Source: Jaenimonas drosophilae (Eukaryota; Euglenozoa; Kinetoplastea; Trypanosomatida; Trypanosomatidae). From it: a DNA stretch of 64,000 nucleotides. This document shows positions 19,689 to 29,625 of the stretch, one piece after another (position 1 is the first letter of the stretch; the number at the start of each line of letters is the position of its first letter). The notes under the pieces were generated by a model that saw only the letters and a list, made by a program, of their open reading frames with translations, did no database searches and was not told the DNA's origin. The DNA lies in contig JASAON010001659.1 in assembly GCA_030849065.1 (NCBI GenBank), positions 1-64,000 of the forward strand, in the 5' to 3' direction. The translations under genes were made by a program, and so were the position numbers.

Positions 19689-19847
19689 ATGCCTTTGTTA
19701 TGCCTGACGAGCCCAAACCTTCTTCCAGCGCCGAGGAACTGCGTAGCCTTCGTGCGCTCTGGCTGCAGATTCGCAAGGAGGAAGGGGCCAAGACCCTGCA
19801 CCAGACGGAGCGGTGGCTCCTCTTTCTCCATGGCATGGAACATTTGA
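19689..19847 (+). other. overlapping out-of-frame upstream ORF
   Basis: An ATG at 19689, eleven bases before the BEACH-protein start, opens a 52-codon frame that overlaps the coding sequence and ends at TGA 19845-19847. If the mRNA begins near 19647, ribosomes would meet this ATG first, so it may lower translation of the 3000-codon gene. The peptide itself has no recognisable character. Confidence 0.45.
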
Positions 19848-22800
19848 TAACCTCCCCAGACCACCCCTCCTTGCGAGAGGTGGTGGATCACAGGGAGGAA
19901 CTGTGTGGCGCACTCGCCCGTCGCTTTGCGGGGCACGGCCACAAAATTCTTGAAGCTGCCAACGCAGACGTCGTGGCTTCGACCGCGTCAGACCCCCTCA
20001 TGAACCTCCTTCTATCCTCCATCTTGGCTATTCTCTCACGGAGGAACCTTCCCAAGTCGGAGGTGATTCTCCTGTCTCGAAGCTACGAGGTGTGCGGCCA
20101 GCACAACCTCGTCCACCTCGCCATTTCCCTGCATGGCCAGCTCATGGAAGCACTAGGAGATGGCGTGGCGAGTGACGAGCAGATGGATCAGGTGGCGGAG
20201 GTGGATGGCAAGTATCTTGCCCTGGCCAAGAGCATCCTGAGCTGCCCACAACGTGAGCTCGTTCGCCGAAGCCTTGCCGAAGGCACCACCCTCTCAGCTC
20301 TGGAAAAGAGTGTGGCAACCTTCATCACGGCCTACACTCGACCCTTCAAGCACTGCGATCGCCTAGCACAGGCCTCCTTGGAGCTCTTCCACGTGCTGCT
20401 GCTCTTGGCACCGCGTAAAGAGGCCGTGGAGAGCGTGCTGGTGCGTCTCGAGAGTGTTGTGGATGGAACACCAGCAGCTGGCTTAGCCGCAGAGCGGGGC
20501 CAACTGAGTGTTGCCAGCATCACCTGTATGATGGAGTGCATCGTTACTGCGAAGGAATTCATCGGCTTTCGCTCACCCGAGTCGTTGAGCACCACCTCTC
20601 TTGCCTCTGCTATTCTCGCGCTGGAAGCGTGGCTGGATGATCAGCCAGCCCTCTGCGATCGACTTGTTGCGTGCCTCCACATCATGGCCGTGCGCCCACG
20701 CACGCCCTACACCTCCCCTACCCCTTCGGCATCCACATCTCAACCAACCCCTGAGAGCAAGCCTGCCGGGCTGCTACAACTCCTGCAGCCATCCATTTTT
20801 CACGCGCAAAAGCGCCTCGTTGGGGCGCTACTCTCCGCCGTCGGGCCCTCCACGGGCCACACATCTACACACGCGGCCCCTCAGCAAGTATATTGCCCCG
20901 ACGTGGTGGATTGCATCAGCCAAGTCTTCGTCTGCAGCTCACGAAGCCAAGTGACGACTGCCTTCGGGCGTGAGCTCCTGCAGCTGCTTGGCGCGCCAGG
21001 CGTCTCAGTGGAGTTCCGTCGGTCGGTGTTGCTGGCCTGCCTGGAGAGTGCGGGAACCATGGGCGACCTTCACTGGCACCTGCTGCTGGATTTCTTGCAA
21101 GAGAAGTGCAGCGGGGAGGAAGGCACGCCCATCGTTGCCGCCCTGCTCCACTGCATGACGCACAGCCCGCAGACCTTCTCCTCTCCCTTCTCTGCAGCCT
21201 TGGTACTTAACTACTTGCTTCAGCACATGAGCAAGTGCGAGCTGGCAGGATGGATGGCCGAGAAGGGAGTTCTGAGCGCTGGTGTGGAGATGGTGCGCTG
21301 TGCGGTCACTGCACCACCGGCGTCCAATGACGATAGTGGCTATGATGAGCAAGTTGGGGTGCTGGCACAGAAGCTCTCGAGCCTAGTCTCCATGTCTCTC
21401 AGCTCAACCTCCGAGGCGCCATCTTCCGTGATGGTGACGTGCACGCAATCCGTGCTTGACATCATGCTCCACGCCCGTACCAACGCCCACCGCTTTGAGC
21501 TCACCTTCCGCGTCCTCCTCCAGCTCTATCAACGCATGGCAAGGCGGTGTGGCTGCCGGGCGTTGGTGCAGGAGATTGCTCGGGTATCTGATAGCCATCC
21601 ATGGCATCCCAACACCTCCTTTCTTCTCGCGCTCTTGTCGTCTGTGCTCCCGCCCGGTGGGCTGGAGGCCATCCACAACAACGCGATTGAGCTCCTCCTC
21701 TCCATGGTGCCCAACCTTGACGACAGCCATAAGGCGGAGCTTGATGTCTTCTTCATTAGTCGCGCGCTGAGCCTCCTGCTGCCACCTGTGCGGGATAGCG
21801 ACATTTGGACTGCCGTGGAGGCATCCCTGCGCCCAGAACAACAACACGTGCAGGTGCTGGTGGACCTCTGCAGCGGCGCACTGCATTCCACCACGGCGCG
21901 ACGCGCAACGGACCACTACCTCCATCACCATGATGATGATTCAGAGGTGATGGCCTTCCGGTCCAACATGACCCTGTGTGAGGGCTGCAGCGTACCGACT
22001 GTGGTGTTTGGTGAGCTCGACCGACCTCTGCACATCCTGATGCAGTGGGCCACAGCGGCTGCAGAATCCGACCCGCTGGGCCCCTCCATGGCGAAGCTCG
22101 CCTTGGCCTTTATCCGCCAAACGCGCGCTGTTCTTCCCCTCTCCATCCTCGGCCCATTCTGTGAGCGCTGGCGAGAGGGCATGTCGGTGCTGATCAGCTC
22201 CGCCGACTCTCTGCACGGGCTTGCACCTTATCTCATCTCACCCAAGGAAGCTTCCGCAGAGGTGCTGCGGGAGACGCAGGAGGTGTGGTTGGGCCTCCAT
22301 GATCGCCCCCTCCTCAACGCCATCCACCTCGGTCAGTCAGGCGGGATAGCGGGGCGGGTGGATTCACGACACCTCCGCTGGCCATTGAGCGAGGGCTTTG
22401 CCATCGCCACGTGGCTGCGTTGGTCCCTGTTGCCACGGCAGCAAACCTTCCGCCTGTCCGTGTGGCAACTGCGCTATCGTCTGCCCTCGCTACTCACGCT
22501 GGAGTTCATGGTGGACGTGGAGAAGCGCTGCTGCTTCTACACCCATCAACATGAAAATCAAGCCTCGCAATCCGTGGAGCTCCCCTTCATCCCACCAGAT
22601 GTGTGGGTGCATGTCGTCATCAACCACCACTCCCCCAAACTCTACCAGGCGAAGCTGGAGGTGCTGTACGACGGCGTTCCTCGGGCTAGCGCTGACGTCA
22701 TGTACCCGCCAATCCCGAACTCGGGCATAGCAGGTGCCTCTGCTACGACCTCTGTGAAGAGCCTCCACGTGTGTGTGGGTGCGGCGGATGGCTCGCCCAA

Positions 22801-25800
22801 CCTTGGCACCCACCTCTCCATTGCCTCGCTGGAGCTCTTCCGAAGCAGTCTCCGAATGAGTGAGGTTGTCGGGCTCTACTGCTGGGGCACAGAGCCCTCC
22901 AGCATGGATGGCCATGTCCTGCCCTTGGCTGAGGCTCCCATCCTTGGCAGCCGAGTCCTTCGGTGGATTGAGCTGCAGCCAAAGCTCCTCTCACTGGGGG
23001 ACCTCTCGGCAGAGAGCCCCCGTCTCACTCCGCCGATTTATCAAGCCACATTGCTCAGACTGCGTGCTCGATCTGTTGCCATGACAAACACGAGGATAGA
23101 CTATCTCAACGCCAAAACGTGGGGGCTCATCAATGTGTCGTCAGGGAATGGAGGGCCGCCACTCCCACCATGTGTGCTGCATGGGTGCTATGCCCCGATT
23201 CATCGACGGCACATCACCTACTCCGATGGGCTCTTGTCTCTTGGTGCGTTGGAGGAGTGGAGAAGCTGGATGCTGCACATCGAGGGGATGGATGCTCATG
23301 GAGATGCAGCAGCCTGCGCCATGGCTGCCCAGCTTGCTCGTCAGCTCGTCCAAGTCGTGGGCCGCTGCCTCGTCAACCGCTCCGAGGCGATGGAGATGCG
23401 CTGGGAGCAATTCATAACTGCCTTGGCAGAGCATGTCCTCTCATTGCCGTTCCTCTATCTCCACCGCAGCGAGGTGCTCGAGAGCCTTCTGGAGGTCGCC
23501 ATCCGTCAGGTTGGCGTCGATGGGCAGCCCGTCGTGTACTGCAGCACCCTGCTTGGCCACATCTTCCTTAACTGGGGAGTGATGAGCCACATGCCAACGG
23601 AGCTGCTGCGAGTCGTGCTGAGACAGCTGGAGATGTTGGTGGGAGACTCCAACGCGTACCGCATCGTGAATGTTCGACGGCTTCATCACGCGGATTTTTT
23701 CAATGGCTACGTCTGCGGGCTCTTCCGTCATGTGCTCCCCCTCTCCGTCCTCGGCCCAGCCATGAAGGTGGTCTTCTACTCTTTGCTGGCAGATGGGCCG
23801 CGTGGCCAGTTGGCGATGCAGATGTTGCAGCTCTGCGCGCTCTCCATCCCACAAGAGGGTGACCGATGGAGCCCAGGGGCACCACTGGGGAGCACACTCT
23901 TCTTCGTGGGTATACACTACATTGCCTTGGTACGGAATCTCCTCCTCAAGACGGTTGGGGATGTGTGGGATGTGTGGCCAGCAAGCACACGGCAAACCTT
24001 CGCTGAGACCATGACGGAGCATTTGCCAGATTGCTGGTATCGCACCATGACCTCCGCCACATCTCACCCGGTTTCGGCGGTGTTGAGTATGCGCTGCTTC
24101 ATGATGTGCTTCCTCTACTCCCCGCGCTTCCGCGAGGCCCACACCATGGAGAGGAGTCTCGTTCTGCTCGACTCCATCGCTTCCCACGCTCAGCAGCCCG
24201 ATCTACTGCGGTGCATTCACGGTGGTCTTCTCGGCCAGGTCTGGAGCATGCAGGACGGCGGACTCGCTCCATCTGCCGTTGTTGCCCCACCCCCACCCGC
24301 CAAACTTGCTGAGGTGCAGCCGTTGCTGTTGATGTGCCTCCATCTCATCAAGATACGCTCGCTGCTGCTCCTGCGCACGGAGGTGATGGTGGAGGCACCC
24401 GTTTCCACGCACACCTACTTCCTTGATGCGGAAGCGCTCGCTCTCCAGAGCAGTAGCCAATCATGTCCTCGCCTTCGACGATGGGCCGTTGCTGTGCGCT
24501 GTTGCGTACGCCTACGACGATGCAGAGAAGTGGGTGCAGAGGATCCATCGCCACTGAGCCCCATTGTGCAGCACCGCGTTGCTGTATCGACGTTCTCCAA
24601 CACCCTCATGACCTCCATCGTGGAGATTCTGGATTGGGCTGCACTTCACTACAAGTGCGATGGAGAGCTGCGCAAGGCGATGTTCCGCACAGGCTATCAC
24701 ACCAACCTCATCAATCTTGCCGCCTGGCCGCTTCTGTGTGCCATCAAGGGTGGCACGGCGGGGTACGTTGACCCGAGTGCCATCGTCATGGGGCCCTCGG
24801 TAGACCTGCCCACGAGCAGCTCCTCCTCGGATAGTGGCGTGGAAGTTGGGGATAGTGATGAGCTGGACGTTGCTGCGGAGGCGGAGGCGTCCACGACGAC
24901 GGTACTTCCCACCCACTCCAAGAGCTACAACATGGATAACGTGATACCCGTGAGTGGGATGGAACGTGTGTTCGATGCTTGCCGAACCCTGTTCCTGACC
25001 CACGCGGTGGAGCGTTTTGCTACATCGGAGCTCATCTTTGTTCGTCAAGGTGTGCGTCTCACGAAGTTCGTCGCGTCCCTTCACCAAAATCTATCCTCGG
25101 AGCCCGCTGGGGTGGGGAACATCGCCAAAGACCTCCGCGCCGCATTCCTGTGTACGGTATGGCTGAAGGCCGCGGAGCAGTGTTTGGACGGCACAGACAA
25201 AGCCACGACCCACGCCCACCGAAATGCGGTGATGATGGCAAAGTATGTTGTGGATCGTCTCATGAGTGGGGAGGCGGTCCCACCACGTGGGGTGGCCAAC
25301 TATCTCATCTTCCTCCTCTGCAAGTTCCACGACTGGGGTGATACCCCGCGCATCATCCACGGCTACTTCTTCACGTGGCTGCTTGGCATTCTCAGCAACT
25401 CCTTTCATGCGCGCGATGCTGGACGCGTTCAGGGCTCCATCCGCATCGCCTACACCTACATGGACACACTCTTCTCCTCCTCGGTGCTGACCTCATCCGG
25501 CTCGGTGGGCCAGCTGCTGAGGCACTTGCTCGAGACGACTGAGGCGTTCGCGGGTCTTCCCCAGTCAGAAGGGATGGACGAGAGTGGGGCGGAGCTGGCC
25601 TCGTTGTGGTTGTCTCTCCTGACAACATCCAAAAACGCCGTGGGGCCAACGTCGATGCGCCATCTTGACAGCTCCCCGCTACTCATGGCGGGGCTGCAGC
25701 TTCTTCTGCCGCCCACTCCCTCCAAGCCCTCATTCGTGGCGTGGCTCCGCAACAACGTGGACAGCATTCAGGCCGCCCACGAGCACTTCCGCGTCTTCTT

Positions 25801-28702
25801 TTTTCGGGATATGCGCAGGGGAGAGGGGGCAAGCCATGCCCATCTTCTCCGACATACCACGTCCTCCACTGAACGTGCCTACGCCGCGCAGTACCGCCGT
25901 CAGTGGGCTGCCGTTCAGGAAAGTGAGGCGGCGTGGATGAAGACATGTCTCACCTCCACCGCCGTGGACCTCGCCACCCTTCGCGCGTCTCCCAACTTCC
26001 CATCTCCGTGCATGGCGGATTGGATCGCAGAGAATAGGCCTACCCGTTGGCACCTCCACGACAATGGCATGGCGGGCCGACGAGAGCGGAGCGCCATCTA
26101 CCCTGACGCGGCCTACACCACGCCACTCTCTGCCCACGTTCGCTATCCGCCACCCGCCATGATCTCCTTTCGCCAGGTTGGGGAACTCTCGAGCCTTGGT
26201 CTTCAGGCCAACGCCACTGCACTTCTGTGCCGACTGTGCCACCTTTCTTCTCCCGCTCAGCTCCTGTGGGTGGGCAACGTCTATCTTGTGGTGGGCTCGG
26301 ACTGCTATCCATGCACGACGGTCGTGACGGAGGCGGCGGTGGTGGTTGTGAGCTGCTGCGAGGTTACGCGGGATGGGGGAATCTGCATCGCACGTGCCCG
26401 CACCCACACCGCCACGATGAAGTCAAGCCTCCGCCCATCGCTGATGGTGGAGACCCTCCGCCGTTTGCTTCCCTCCTCCTCGGAGGCCTTCATGACGAGC
26501 TCCAAGGCCGCCTTCCGGCACTCACAGTACTATCGCCAGCTGCAGATGCGGACCTCTGCCGATGCAGCCACGGTTGTGTGGCGTCTTCCGCTGGGCCACC
26601 TCACCACCCTCCATCACCGCCATTTCCAGCACATGCCCGCTGGGCTGGAGCTGGAGATGGAAACGGGGGAGCGCTTCCTGCTTGTAGCGCTGGATGAGGA
26701 GCTCTCCTTGTCCAGCCCATCCAGAGACAAACTCCAGCAAGCGCTGCAACGTGCGGCACCCCACGCGGCCTGCGAGAGCTTGACCACCAAGAGGACCCGG
26801 CTGGAGATGCATACACGTCAGTGGCGACGTGGGCAGCTCACCAACGCGGACTACCTCCGGTCCTTGAATGATGCTGCTTCGCGAGCCGTCACCGACCTGG
26901 GGCAGTACCCCATCGCACCATGGGTGCTGACGGACTACGCCACTTCCGCAGTGGACCTGGGCCAGCCAGCCCACTTCCGCGACCTGACAAAGCCGGTCGG
27001 GGCCCTTGACAGCGGACGAGCAGAGAAGCTACAGCGGCGCTATGCCGAGTGGCCCGCCGAGAGTGAGGAACCACCTTTTCATCATGGGACGCACTACAGC
27101 AGCTGTGCCATCACCCTGCACTACCTCCTCCGTCTTGAACCCTTCACGGCGGCCTCCGAGCGCTTCCAAGGGGGGCACCTTGACATGCCGGAACGTCTCT
27201 TCCATAGCGTCCAGGAGGCGTGGGAGGGAAGCAGCGGACCTGGCACCGGGGATGCGAAGGAGCTCATTCCTGAGTTTTTCTCGCTTCCCCACTTCCTCCG
27301 CAACGACAACGCCGCGAGCCTCGGTCAGCGCAGTGACGGTACCATTCTTGGGGATGTGGTCCTCCCGCCCTGGTCGAGCAGCAATGCGGCGCGCTTCGTT
27401 CTGGTCCACGGCCTTGCCTTGGAGAGCAGCTGTGTCAGCCGGACGCTGCATGAGTGGATTGACCTCATATTTGGCCACAAGCAGCAGGGTGCGGCCGCTG
27501 TGCGAGCCCTGAATCTCTTCCATCACTTGTCCTACCGCGAGGGGATCGAGCGCGCCATCACGGCGGCCACGAGCGAGGAGGTGCGTCAGTCCATCGTCTC
27601 CTCTGCCGATCAGTTTGGACAGACCCCGCCACAGCTCTTCACTCGACCTCATCCCTCACAAACAAGCACACCCTTGCCCACCCTGCAGAAGCACTTCCTG
27701 AGCCACCTCCGAGACATCCAAACAGTCCAAGAGCGGAATGTTGTGGTGCATGGCAGGCCCAACGCGTCAGTCGATCAGCTGGAGTGGGTGGACGGCGCCT
27801 TTCATTGTGGGGCCGGTGGACGCCATGCCCTCTCGTCGGGGAAGGACACGACGTATTCCTACGTGACCAAGGTTGATGCCGTGGGCTGCTTTTCTGGGGC
27901 GTTGCTGCTCTACTTCTGCACTCCAGCCATTCATCAGTTGGGCTGTGGAAGCTTTTCCTGCCTGAATGCTTCCGCTGGTGTGATCTACGTTGGTACCGAT
28001 GCTGGAATTGTTCTCGTCTTTGTTCGCGGCCGACATCGGTGCTGCTTCAACCTGATCTCTGTCCTGCACCCACCAAGTGCCCATCGGAGTGCAGTGTTGT
28101 TGTTGCGTAGCTTCTCGTGTGGCCGTCTGGTAGCCACCTACGAGCGCGATGCGCTTGTCATGGGGTGGCAGACCTCCCTCTTCGCACCCATGATGGCCTT
28201 CACCTTAACCGCCGTGATGGGGGAGGACCGATCTCCGGTTTCAGCCGTCGTGTACGACCATCAACGGAACGTCTTCATTGGTGCTAAGTTGGAGTGGATC
28301 ATCATTTTTGCAAGCGATGGAACTATGCTAAGCAGCTTTCACATGGCGCAGCAGATGATGAGCTGCGTTCCGGAGATGCCCGAGGCGAGCTGCCTCATCT
28401 CAACCCTCGCGCTGATGAGTGTTAGCTCCTTTGATGAGGAAAACATGCTTGTCGTTGGCCACCAGAGAGGCCATTTGACCTTCTGGGTGATGAAGTCTGC
28501 TACCGAGATTAGCGAAGGTACCCCAACGGCTGAGATCCTTGCCGTGAAACGCCTGCTGCTGCCCGTCCTCTCCTTCCCACACCCCGTACGATCCATATGC
28601 CCCATCCCGATGAGGTGTAGCCTTGGGGTTGGTCTAGCAAATGGAGAGATTCACCGTATTCAGTTCCCACTTCCCGAGACGGACTCCTCCGATAGCGACT
28701 GA
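19700..28702 (+). CDS. BEACH-WD40 protein, 3000 residues
   Basis: A complete giant protein of the LYST/neurobeachin class. The first 850 residues are helical, armadillo-like. A concanavalin-A-like domain lies at about 900-1010 (GFAIATWLRW, then DVWVHVVINHH). A long helical region follows to about 2140, then a PH-like domain at about 2160-2330. The BEACH domain is at about 2378-2655 with its classic signatures: ADYLRSLNDAASRAVTDLGQ, FRDLTKPVGAL, PPFHHGTHYSS, ELIPEFFSLPHFL, LHEWIDLIFGHKQQG and QTPPQLFTRPHP. A C-terminal WD40-like propeller fills about 2690-3000. BEACH proteins act in vesicle fission, lysosome-related organelles and membrane traffic; the exact kinetoplastid role is unknown. No frame break is seen over 9 kb. 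Confidence 0.95.
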   Translation: MPDEPKPSSSAEELRSLRALWLQIRKEEGAKTLHQTERWLLFLHGMEHLITSPDHPSLREVVDHREELCGALARRFAGHGHKILEAANADVVASTASDPLMNLLLSSILAILSRRNLPKSEVILLSRSYEVCGQHNLVHLAISLHGQLMEALGDGVASDEQMDQVAEVDGKYLALAKSILSCPQRELVRRSLAEGTTLSALEKSVATFITAYTRPFKHCDRLAQASLELFHVLLLLAPRKEAVESVLVRLESVVDGTPAAGLAAERGQLSVASITCMMECIVTAKEFIGFRSPESLSTTSLASAILALEAWLDDQPALCDRLVACLHIMAVRPRTPYTSPTPSASTSQPTPESKPAGLLQLLQPSIFHAQKRLVGALLSAVGPSTGHTSTHAAPQQVYCPDVVDCISQVFVCSSRSQVTTAFGRELLQLLGAPGVSVEFRRSVLLACLESAGTMGDLHWHLLLDFLQEKCSGEEGTPIVAALLHCMTHSPQTFSSPFSAALVLNYLLQHMSKCELAGWMAEKGVLSAGVEMVRCAVTAPPASNDDSGYDEQVGVLAQKLSSLVSMSLSSTSEAPSSVMVTCTQSVLDIMLHARTNAHRFELTFRVLLQLYQRMARRCGCRALVQEIARVSDSHPWHPNTSFLLALLSSVLPPGGLEAIHNNAIELLLSMVPNLDDSHKAELDVFFISRALSLLLPPVRDSDIWTAVEASLRPEQQHVQVLVDLCSGALHSTTARRATDHYLHHHDDDSEVMAFRSNMTLCEGCSVPTVVFGELDRPLHILMQWATAAAESDPLGPSMAKLALAFIRQTRAVLPLSILGPFCERWREGMSVLISSADSLHGLAPYLISPKEASAEVLRETQEVWLGLHDRPLLNAIHLGQSGGIAGRVDSRHLRWPLSEGFAIATWLRWSLLPRQQTFRLSVWQLRYRLPSLLTLEFMVDVEKRCCFYTHQHENQASQSVELPFIPPDVWVHVVINHHSPKLYQAKLEVLYDGVPRASADVMYPPIPNSGIAGASATTSVKSLHVCVGAADGSPNLGTHLSIASLELFRSSLRMSEVVGLYCWGTEPSSMDGHVLPLAEAPILGSRVLRWIELQPKLLSLGDLSAESPRLTPPIYQATLLRLRARSVAMTNTRIDYLNAKTWGLINVSSGNGGPPLPPCVLHGCYAPIHRRHITYSDGLLSLGALEEWRSWMLHIEGMDAHGDAAACAMAAQLARQLVQVVGRCLVNRSEAMEMRWEQFITALAEHVLSLPFLYLHRSEVLESLLEVAIRQVGVDGQPVVYCSTLLGHIFLNWGVMSHMPTELLRVVLRQLEMLVGDSNAYRIVNVRRLHHADFFNGYVCGLFRHVLPLSVLGPAMKVVFYSLLADGPRGQLAMQMLQLCALSIPQEGDRWSPGAPLGSTLFFVGIHYIALVRNLLLKTVGDVWDVWPASTRQTFAETMTEHLPDCWYRTMTSATSHPVSAVLSMRCFMMCFLYSPRFREAHTMERSLVLLDSIASHAQQPDLLRCIHGGLLGQVWSMQDGGLAPSAVVAPPPPAKLAEVQPLLLMCLHLIKIRSLLLLRTEVMVEAPVSTHTYFLDAEALALQSSSQSCPRLRRWAVAVRCCVRLRRCREVGAEDPSPLSPIVQHRVAVSTFSNTLMTSIVEILDWAALHYKCDGELRKAMFRTGYHTNLINLAAWPLLCAIKGGTAGYVDPSAIVMGPSVDLPTSSSSSDSGVEVGDSDELDVAAEAEASTTTVLPTHSKSYNMDNVIPVSGMERVFDACRTLFLTHAVERFATSELIFVRQGVRLTKFVASLHQNLSSEPAGVGNIAKDLRAAFLCTVWLKAAEQCLDGTDKATTHAHRNAVMMAKYVVDRLMSGEAVPPRGVANYLIFLLCKFHDWGDTPRIIHGYFFTWLLGILSNSFHARDAGRVQGSIRIAYTYMDTLFSSSVLTSSGSVGQLLRHLLETTEAFAGLPQSEGMDESGAELASLWLSLLTTSKNAVGPTSMRHLDSSPLLMAGLQLLLPPTPSKPSFVAWLRNNVDSIQAAHEHFRVFFFRDMRRGEGASHAHLLRHTTSSTERAYAAQYRRQWAAVQESEAAWMKTCLTSTAVDLATLRASPNFPSPCMADWIAENRPTRWHLHDNGMAGRRERSAIYPDAAYTTPLSAHVRYPPPAMISFRQVGELSSLGLQANATALLCRLCHLSSPAQLLWVGNVYLVVGSDCYPCTTVVTEAAVVVVSCCEVTRDGGICIARARTHTATMKSSLRPSLMVETLRRLLPSSSEAFMTSSKAAFRHSQYYRQLQMRTSADAATVVWRLPLGHLTTLHHRHFQHMPAGLELEMETGERFLLVALDEELSLSSPSRDKLQQALQRAAPHAACESLTTKRTRLEMHTRQWRRGQLTNADYLRSLNDAASRAVTDLGQYPIAPWVLTDYATSAVDLGQPAHFRDLTKPVGALDSGRAEKLQRRYAEWPAESEEPPFHHGTHYSSCAITLHYLLRLEPFTAASERFQGGHLDMPERLFHSVQEAWEGSSGPGTGDAKELIPEFFSLPHFLRNDNAASLGQRSDGTILGDVVLPPWSSSNAARFVLVHGLALESSCVSRTLHEWIDLIFGHKQQGAAAVRALNLFHHLSYREGIERAITAATSEEVRQSIVSSADQFGQTPPQLFTRPHPSQTSTPLPTLQKHFLSHLRDIQTVQERNVVVHGRPNASVDQLEWVDGAFHCGAGGRHALSSGKDTTYSYVTKVDAVGCFSGALLLYFCTPAIHQLGCGSFSCLNASAGVIYVGTDAGIVLVFVRGRHRCCFNLISVLHPPSAHRSAVLLLRSFSCGRLVATYERDALVMGWQTSLFAPMMAFTLTAVMGEDRSPVSAVVYDHQRNVFIGAKLEWIIIFASDGTMLSSFHMAQQMMSCVPEMPEASCLISTLALMSVSSFDEENMLVVGHQRGHLTFWVMKSATEISEGTPTAEILAVKRLLLPVLSFPHPVRSICPIPMRCSLGVGLANGEIHRIQFPLPETDSSDSD

Positions 28703-29055
28703 GAGGCGTACATGTGTGATGGTGGCGAACATGTTGCCCAAAACACTTTGCTGATTGTTTGATCTGCAACTTCATGTATATGCACTGACCGTCTCCCCAT
28801 GGACGTACACGCAACTGTGAGCTGCCTGGACCTACGCCCATCCTACTGAACTACCTCCTCCCCCTCTCTTTTCAAATACTTCTAGTAGCTGCATTCTACT
28901 TCTTGGTTGTTAGGTGGGCTTTGCTTCTCCTCTCGTCATCCTACACCGCTGCCTCGTGTTTTCGCATTTGCAATTCACCCCGCCGCCCTCTATCCATCAC
29001 ACAACACACACACACACACGTTTCTTCCTTCCTGCCACATCTTCCATCGTAACCC
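28703..29055. other. intergenic region
   Basis: About 350 bases; pyrimidine tract 28853-28883 ending in AG 28884-28885, and a short (CA)7 run at 29005-29018 just before the next start. No gene seen. Confidence 0.55.
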
Positions 29056-29625
29056 ATGGCCGAGGTCTTCGTTAACGCAACGTCCTACGACGCCATGTCC
29101 ACCCTAGATGAGCCCGTGAGCACTACCCTTCTTCGCGACGCCCGCGCTGTAGGCCGCAAGCTCATCGCCGTCGTGGCGCCACCCCTCAGCGATGGCGCAG
29201 AGCTGCGGGAGTGGGACCTCTGGGGGCCCCTCTTTCTCTGCCTCACCCTCGCATCCATCCTCGCCGCCTCCGCCAAGTCCAGTCAGGGTGGTCTCGTGTT
29301 TTCTGCCGTCTTCGTCATTGTCTGGGCCGGCGCTGCGGTCGTTACGTTGAATGCCAAACTTCTCGGCAGCAACGTGTCCTTCTTCCAGACGGTGTGTGTG
29401 ATGGGATATTGCATCGCCCCCATTTGCCTCGCTGCCATTCTGGCCTTGGCCATCCCCTTCTTCCTCGTCAATCTCCTCCTCACGGCCCTCGCCTGCGGAT
29501 GGTCCTGCTGGGCCTCCCTACGCTTCTTCCGCGGCACCATTGGCGCAGACAAGGAGCTTCTTGGCATCTACCCAGTAGGACTATTCTACTTCTTTATGTC
29601 ATGGATGGTTGCTGTCGGCATCTAG
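29056..29625 (+). CDS. Yip1-family membrane protein (YIPF6-like)
   Basis: Predicted 189 residues. A 55-residue cytosolic N-terminus is followed by the Yip1-domain entry segment (AELREWDLWGPLFLCLTLASI) and about five hydrophobic spans: roughly 60-76, 80-98, 108-130, 132-150 and 168-188. The order DLWGPL, then GSNVSFFQTVCVMGYCIAPI, resembles the YIPF6/Yip5 subgroup, in which the DLxGPL and GYxxxP elements are conserved. These Golgi and ER-exit proteins bind Rab GTPases and help vesicle formation. The ATG at 29056 follows a CT-rich stretch. Classification to subgroup is from remembered motifs. Confidence 0.82.
   Translation: MAEVFVNATSYDAMSTLDEPVSTTLLRDARAVGRKLIAVVAPPLSDGAELREWDLWGPLFLCLTLASILAASAKSSQGGLVFSAVFVIVWAGAAVVTLNAKLLGSNVSFFQTVCVMGYCIAPICLAAILALAIPFFLVNLLLTALACGWSCWASLRFFRGTIGADKELLGIYPVGLFYFFMSWMVAVGI

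Larger units (their letters stand above)
17609..19699. other. intergenic region, 2.1 kb
   Basis: No convincing gene. The region is rich in T and CT tracts (17700-17760, 17820-17882, 18284-18300, 18776-18850, 19239-19290, 19521-19545, 19619-19646) and short GT or CA runs (17665-17681, 18914-18936, 19569-19588). Open frames of 150-257 codons here are low-complexity Cys/Phe/Ser/His translations and start on non-ATG codons or lack protein character. It should hold the 3' UTR of GMPP and the 5' UTR of the BEACH gene. Confidence 0.6.
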
